27,071 nucleotides of DNA from Lentisphaeria bacterium UBA1776 (GTDB taxonomy: Bacteria > Verrucomicrobiota > Lentisphaeria > Victivallales > Victivallaceae), in contig DCGO01000034.1 of assembly GCA_002314605.1 (NCBI GenBank), positions 1 to 27,071 of the forward strand, read 5' to 3'. Of this stretch, positions 22,746 to 27,071 are shown piece by piece. Position numbers and translations under genes: made by a program. The notes under the pieces were generated by a model. The model searched no databases and had not been told where the DNA came from. It saw only the letters and a list, made by a program, of their open reading frames with translations. Position 1 is the first letter of the stretch. Every line of letters starts with the position of its first letter.

Positions 22746-23105
22746 TCAGTTCTGGATGTCGATGCCGATCATATAGACCGGAAGCAGCAACGTTTGGAGG
22801 ATCAGTTTGCAGGGAGCGATACAGCCCCGGAAGGTGTAGATGAGTCCGTTGTGCAGGTTGCCGCACGCCATCTTTCCCAAACCGTAGGGGAAGTAGCCCA
22901 TTTCAAAAATGGCCTTGAACATCTTCCACATACACTTGGCAGAGTTGATCCCTGCGCGGACGAGATAGGGCTTTGCGGCGGCCGCCGCCTTCATGGCGAT
23001 GGGACCCAGGATCGCAATGGTGACCGGGTCGATGGCCTTCGCCTGCGGCGCAGGAAGCGCCACCGCGATGATGAGTGCCAGAAAAAGAAGCCGCAAGGTT
23101 CGCAT
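22746..23105 (-). CDS. Small secreted protein of unknown function with four cysteines
   Basis: A 119-residue protein with a clean signal peptide (RTLRLLFLALIIAVALPAPQ, then AKA, cleavage near 24). The mature part is hydrophobic and alanine-rich at first (IDPVTIAILGPIAMKAAAAA), then has cysteines at 58, 81, 95 and 99, the last two in a C-x3-C pair (RGCIAPCK). A second hydrophobic stretch (LILQTLLLPVYMIGI) is near the end, so it may be membrane-attached. I do not recognise a family. Base composition and codon use match its neighbours, supporting a real gene. It lies 48 bases before dciA on the same strand. The ribosome site is weak. Confidence 0.65.
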   Translation of the reverse strand: MRTLRLLFLALIIAVALPAPQAKAIDPVTIAILGPIAMKAAAAAKPYLVRAGINSAKCMWKMFKAIFEMGYFPYGLGKMACGNLHNGLIYTFRGCIAPCKLILQTLLLPVYMIGIDIQN

Positions 23106-23320
23106 GTTCCGAATTTCCCGATAGAAATATTGACTGGTTGAAAATATACCTCATGATGCCGGAAAAGTCAAGCGCCGCTCATGGAATGACCGCATGGGAA
23201 GGTGCTGTTCCTGCCGGAATTTTGAACGTCAGCGGGCTCGAGGAGTACGTCTGCCCGGTTTCGCCGCGGGAGCGGCCGCGTCCTGCGAACGTGACGGTGT
23301 GGGAAGTCCCGTTGGGGCCT

Positions 23321-24175
23321 TCAGAGGTTGCGGGTGCGCAACTGGATGGAGTTCTTCTCCGCCCCGATGTAATTCATGATCACGGGGCACTTGGCCCGGA
23401 AGAGGAAGAAGGTCGGCCGGGAGACGTTGTCCTCCAGCGACTCGAAGTTTCCCTGTCCCTTGGCGATGACGAGGTCGGCGCGATCCAGCGCATCCAGAAA
23501 AACTTTCGAGGCCCGCTCCTGTACCACCCCCGGACTGTTGTCGCCGGTGTCAATGACGGGGGCGAAATCCAGCCCGGAGAGGATGGCATCCCGCCGGGTC
23601 ACGTCGTTCTGCGCCGGACGCCCCCGGACGCCGATGGTGATCTTCTCCCGGTAAGGCTCCATCAGCAGGCGGTCCAGCACCGCTTCTCCGCAGTTGTCGA
23701 GGATGTAGAGAATGCGTTCCGCCCGGTCCATGCTTGTTTTCAGCAGGTCGATGGCGGCCTGATCCGCCGGAAGCAGCAGGGCTTCCATGATCCGGGTGCG
23801 GGCCTGCGCCAGATCGAAGTCGGGCGTGGCTCCGTAGTCGATGATGTTTCCCGCGATGGCCAGTCTCACTGCCGCCGCGAAGGAGTCCGCGGACTCCGCG
23901 ACGATCCGCCGGAGTTCCGGCAGCAGTTCCAGTCCCAGCCGGGTGGAGCGGTCCTTCACTTCGAGGAAGGGGTCGATCTCCCCCCGCTCCCGCTGAAAAA
24001 TATCGCCGATGGCCCCGGCCAGTTGAGGCGGGGATTTCCTGCTGAAGTAGTTCCGGTGGAGTTCCTGCAGTTCCCGGTGGACTTCCGCCTGCCGGGCGGA
24101 GTCCTCGGAGGAATCCGCCGCCACCTTGGCTAAAAATTTCGCGATGCAGTCATCGCATCCGGGACCGATCCGCAT
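23321..24175 (-). CDS. DUF89 (ARMT1-like) metal-dependent phosphatase family protein
   Basis: A 284-residue DUF89 protein. The N-terminal GCDDC (C7, C10) is the conserved cysteine pair of the bacterial and archaeal branch. AGNIIDYGA near 108, LDNCGEAVLD near 158 and KGQGNFESL near 241 are the metal and active-site motifs. The family dephosphorylates sugar phosphates and related damaged metabolites with Co/Ni/Mn; the physiological substrate here is unknown. It starts four bases after the lnt stop, so the two are co-transcribed and probably co-translated. Confidence 0.9.
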   Translation of the reverse strand: MRIGPGCDDCIAKFLAKVAADSSEDSARQAEVHRELQELHRNYFSRKSPPQLAGAIGDIFQRERGEIDPFLEVKDRSTRLGLELLPELRRIVAESADSFAAAVRLAIAGNIIDYGATPDFDLAQARTRIMEALLLPADQAAIDLLKTSMDRAERILYILDNCGEAVLDRLLMEPYREKITIGVRGRPAQNDVTRRDAILSGLDFAPVIDTGDNSPGVVQERASKVFLDALDRADLVIAKGQGNFESLEDNVSRPTFFLFRAKCPVIMNYIGAEKNSIQLRTRNL

Positions 24176-24179
24176 GACA

Positions 24180-25982
24180 CTATTCTCCTGGATCCTTGGA
24201 GCTCTCTGCGTGCCCGGCGCCGGACGGGTCCTCCCTGCGGGTCAGCCGGAGCAGAATGAGATGGCGCTGCCAGCAGGCGGCGGCCGCGGCGGTGCTTCCG
24301 GCGATCCAGCCGAGGGCGAGGAGGGCGATGAACCACTCCCCGCACCGGCAGAACCAGCCCGGTTTTGCATCCCGGAGGACCGGGACAGAGAGCAGAAGCG
24401 CCTTGGCCCCTTTGTTGAAGTCCGGCCCGCACTGGGTGAAGCGTCCGTTGGGCAGGACCACGCCGGTGGCTCCGTTGTTGCCGCTCCGGACCATGGGAAG
24501 TCCGCTCTCCACGGAGCGGGTCACGGCGTTGGCAAGATGCTGTTCCAGTTCGCTGGAGAGGGGATACCACGCGTCGTTGGAGAGGACCACGATCACGTTG
24601 GCCCCCGTGCGGACCTCCTCGCAGACGTGATAGCCGAAGATCCCTTCGTAGCAGATGGAGACCGCCGCCCGGACGTTTCCGGGAAATTCCACGTATTTCG
24701 GGTTGGTCCCTGGGACGAGGTCCCGGCCCATGTCGATGTAGCGGATGAGCGCCTGCGGGAGCAGGTCCCGGAAGGGGATGTATTCTCCGAAGGGCACCCG
24801 GTGCATCTTGTCGTAGCGGGCGCCGATGCGACCATCGGGGTCCATGCGGAAGGCGCTGTTGGTGGCGCCGGGGGACATCCCGTTTAGGGGGAGCGTCTCC
24901 TCGAAGTCCAGCGCGCCGAAGAGGAGTGGTTTTCCGCTCTCCACGGCGAGGGCGCGGACACTCCGCTGATAGGCCTGAATGAGTACTCCGTAGGGAGTGA
25001 GACGGGAGAGTTTTTCAAAGTCCTGCGCGCTGTAGAAGGGAATGGGGACCGCACTTTCCGGCCAGAGGATCGCTTCGGCTTCGGGATGGGTTTTCATCCC
25101 TTCCCGGGTGAGCCCGTAATACCGCTGCATCGCTTCGACGGTGGCGGCGTTGTCGGCGTGGCGGCGCTGGGAGAGATCCCCCTGGACCGCCAGCACCTTC
25201 CACGGAGCGGGACACTCCGCCGCCTTGCGGTCGATCTCCCGGACCCGCAACGCGCCCCACCCCGTCACCGCCGCCATCAGCAGGAGGTAGCCGATGAGGA
25301 CTTTGCACCCCGGCTTGCGGGCGGCGGCGAAGAGGACGCAGTTGCCCAATGCCACGAGGAAGAGCACGCCGTAACTCCCTGTGAACGCTGCGATCTGAAG
25401 CAACGGCAGATTCCGGTACTGGGTGACGGAGAGGTCATTCCACGGGAAGAGCCGGGAGCGGGTCCACTCCAGAAGGGTGTAGGCTGCTGCGGCGAGGAAG
25501 GCGAAAAGGGCGAGCCTTCCGGCGGAAAACCCCGCCTTGGCCAGTTTCGTCCGGGAGGCTTCCCCTGCCAGCAGGATGGGGACGGGGTAGAGGACGTACT
25601 TCTTCAGGGGAGGGAGCATCAGGCTCCACACGCCGGCCCAAAGCGAAATGACGGGTGCGAGGAGCCACGGGATGACGGGGTCGATCTCCCGGAGGAAACG
25701 GAAGGCAAAGAGGCTCCAGCCGAGGCCCCAGCACCATCCGCAGAGGAAGGAGAAGGGTTTCCCGTCGTATTCTCCGCAACTCCACAGCACCGGGAGCAGG
25801 GTGAAGAAGGCGAGGAACTCCAGATTGAAGGGGGGTAGCGCGGCGGCGAAAATCGTTCCTCCGGCGAAGCAGAAGAGGAGTTTCCCCGCCGCCCGGTGCA
25901 GCCGGATGCGTCCTGCTTCGTCAGGCGGCCGGAAGCAGGATGAAATCCAGGATATTCCGGTTTTTTCTGAAAATGTGGTCAT
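24180..25982 (-). CDS. lnt: Apolipoprotein N-acyltransferase
   Basis: A 600-residue membrane enzyme adding the third acyl chain to lipoproteins. The N-terminal half is about seven hydrophobic helices. The nitrilase-like periplasmic domain begins near 260 and contains the catalytic triad: E309 in LWPES, K392 in YDKMHRVPFGEYIPF and C444 in SICYEGIF, with LSNDAWY after. A last membrane helix and a hydrophilic tail of about 25 residues follow. It is longer than the E. coli enzyme (about 510) mostly because of N- and C-terminal extensions. I see no ribosome site before the ATG at 25982, so a slightly later start is possible. Its presence implies triacylated lipoproteins and a Gram-negative-type envelope. 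Confidence 0.94.
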   Translation of the reverse strand: MTTFSEKTGISWISSCFRPPDEAGRIRLHRAAGKLLFCFAGGTIFAAALPPFNLEFLAFFTLLPVLWSCGEYDGKPFSFLCGWCWGLGWSLFAFRFLREIDPVIPWLLAPVISLWAGVWSLMLPPLKKYVLYPVPILLAGEASRTKLAKAGFSAGRLALFAFLAAAAYTLLEWTRSRLFPWNDLSVTQYRNLPLLQIAAFTGSYGVLFLVALGNCVLFAAARKPGCKVLIGYLLLMAAVTGWGALRVREIDRKAAECPAPWKVLAVQGDLSQRRHADNAATVEAMQRYYGLTREGMKTHPEAEAILWPESAVPIPFYSAQDFEKLSRLTPYGVLIQAYQRSVRALAVESGKPLLFGALDFEETLPLNGMSPGATNSAFRMDPDGRIGARYDKMHRVPFGEYIPFRDLLPQALIRYIDMGRDLVPGTNPKYVEFPGNVRAAVSICYEGIFGYHVCEEVRTGANVIVVLSNDAWYPLSSELEQHLANAVTRSVESGLPMVRSGNNGATGVVLPNGRFTQCGPDFNKGAKALLLSVPVLRDAKPGWFCRCGEWFIALLALGWIAGSTAAAAACWQRHLILLRLTRREDPSGAGHAESSKDPGE

Positions 25983-26134
25983 GTTTTTATGGAAAAATGT
26001 TGCAATTTTTGCGTTTCCGGTGTAATTTACTGCAATTTGAAGGATAAGGCAATCCTGCGGGCATTGAAAATCCCGAAAATTTTGCCGGATTGGCGGTATC
26101 GTTCCGGCGATTCCGCTGAAAGTGACTGGAGATT

Positions 26135-27071
26135 ATGAAAAATCATGAGGTGAAGCATTTCGACCACATCGTGATCGGAAGCGGATTGGCCGGATTGAGT
26201 TCGGCCTGGCGGTTGGGCAAGTCCGGCCGGAGCGTGGCGGTGCTGACCAAACGGGCCATCGATGAGTGCAACAGCCGTCTGGCACAGGGCGGAGTCGCCT
26301 GCGTTATGGACGCGCTGGATACCTTCGACGAACATATCAAGGATACCCTGACCGCCGGCGCCGGAATGTGCGACGCCGGAGCCGTCCGGGCCATCGTGGA
26401 AGCCGGGCCGGATGCCATCCGGGAACTGATCGGCCTCGGGGTGAACTTCACCACCCGCAGCGACCTCGGCTTCAAGGACAATGGGGAGAGCTTCGATCTC
26501 GGCCGGGAGGGCGGTCACCACAAGCGGCGGATCCTCCACTCCGGCGACATCACCGGGGCGGAACTGGAGCGCGTCATGGTGGAGACCGTCCGTGCCATGC
26601 CCAACGTCACCGTTTTCGAGTACTGCTGTGCCATCGACCTCGTGGTCAGTTCGCGGCTGGACATGGGCGGTCCCAACCGCTGTTTCGGGACTTACGCGCT
26701 GGACGTGCGCACCGGCAACATCATCACCATGCTGGCTCCCACCACCACCATTGCCTGTGGAGGCATCGGCAAAGTTTATCTCTACACCAGCAATCCCGAC
26801 GTGGCCTGCGGTTCCGGGATCGCCATGGCCTACCGGGCCGGGGCGCGGATCGCCAACATGGAATTCGTGCAGTTCCATCCCACGATCCTGCACCATCCCA
26901 CCATCCGTTCCTTCCTCATCAGCGAAGCGCTGCGGGGGGAGGGCGCCGTGCTGAAGTGCCGGGAGAACCGGGACTCCGAACCGGTGGAATTCATGCAGAA
27001 GTACCACCCGATGAAAAGTCTCGCTCCGCGTGACGTTGTGGCGCGGGCGATCGACTCCGAGATGAAACGCA
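26135..27071 (+). CDS. nadB: L-aspartate oxidase (partial, runs off the window)
   Basis: The first 312 codons of an FAD-dependent enzyme that oxidises L-aspartate to iminoaspartate, the first step of de novo NAD synthesis. The FAD Rossmann motif is IGSGLAGLSSAW (about 14-25), and the NadB/SdhA signature NSRLAQGGVA is at 46-55. EFVQFHPT and SEALRGEGAVL are further substrate-site elements. These features favour NadB over succinate dehydrogenase or fumarate reductase flavoproteins, though a related flavoprotein is not wholly excluded. GGAG lies only three bases before the ATG, shorter than usual. The 3' end is outside the window. It is divergent from lnt with about 150 bases between them. Confidence 0.9.
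   Translation, partial: MKNHEVKHFDHIVIGSGLAGLSSAWRLGKSGRSVAVLTKRAIDECNSRLAQGGVACVMDALDTFDEHIKDTLTAGAGMCDAGAVRAIVEAGPDAIRELIGLGVNFTTRSDLGFKDNGESFDLGREGGHHKRRILHSGDITGAELERVMVETVRAMPNVTVFEYCCAIDLVVSSRLDMGGPNRCFGTYALDVRTGNIITMLAPTTTIACGGIGKVYLYTSNPDVACGSGIAMAYRAGARIANMEFVQFHPTILHHPTIRSFLISEALRGEGAVLKCRENRDSEPVEFMQKYHPMKSLAPRDVVARAIDSEMKR

Noticed and set aside
26000..26028. TTGCAA-N17-TAATTT as a nadB promoter
   Set aside because: The spacing is right but the -10 matches the consensus poorly; not strong enough to annotate.
26027..27007. A 326-codon minus-strand frame opposite nadB
   Set aside because: The plus strand encodes NadB with all expected motifs; the antisense translation is His/Gly-rich with no domain.

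Overview
The window looks like a Gram-negative bacterial chromosome segment of moderate to high GC. It carries lipoprotein N-acyltransferase (an outer-membrane-type lipoprotein pathway), MurG and FtsW (peptidoglycan), a DciA-type helicase loader, L-aspartate oxidase, and a eukaryotic-style UDP-GlcNAc pyrophosphorylase. That last enzyme lying directly upstream of ftsW and murG, plus jelly-roll style domains on cell-surface proteins, makes me favour the PVC group, perhaps Lentisphaerota/Victivallales. This is inference; the short 23S tail and the 5S gene could test it.

Layout. (1) 1-367, plus strand: the 3' end of a 23S rRNA gene, a spacer with processing-type hairpins and no tRNA, a complete 5S gene and a rho-independent terminator. 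(2) 389-550: a noncoding patch with two copies of a 46-base direct repeat, each followed by hairpin-forming sequence. (3) 569-16248, all minus strand: a surface-polysaccharide cluster of the Wzx/Wzy type. In transcription order it holds the Wzx flippase, a GT2 glycosyltransferase, a second GT2 remnant, the Wzy polymerase, a GT32-type transferase, a nucleotidyltransferase-thymidylate-kinase fusion, an APH-fold kinase, a GT-C membrane glycosyltransferase (split), a GT4, a large secreted AlgX-like SGNH protein, a gutted hexapeptide acetyltransferase, another GT4, and a split DUF1972-type GT4. A good promoter at 16724-16752 and a leader of about 470 bases precede it. (4) 16963-18195, minus: a chagasin-type protease inhibitor and a secreted glycerophosphodiester phosphodiesterase with their own promoter. 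(5) 18435-22292, plus: UDP-GlcNAc pyrophosphorylase, ftsW and murG, a cell-wall precursor and division unit. (6) 22257-25982, minus: dciA, a small secreted protein, a DUF89 protein and lnt. (7) 26135 to the end, plus: nadB, cut by the window edge.

The polysaccharide cluster is visibly poorer in GC than the region right of about 16.9 kb, fitting horizontal acquisition. It carries four separate lesions: two genes split by what looks like a single missing base each, one in-frame internal deletion that removes an active site, and one orphan C-terminal fragment. The cluster could be decaying, could contain consensus-sequence errors, or could use translationally coupled half-genes, since both splits have overlapping stop/start codons. 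No initiating sugar-phosphate transferase, Wza/Wzc export machinery or nucleotide-sugar biosynthesis genes lie in the window, so those must be elsewhere.

I see no CRISPR array, tRNA, transposase or phage gene. The least familiar material is the nucleotidyltransferase/TMPK fusion beside an APH-fold kinase, the GT-C transferase with a soluble jelly-roll-like tail, and the repeat patch next to the rRNA operon.
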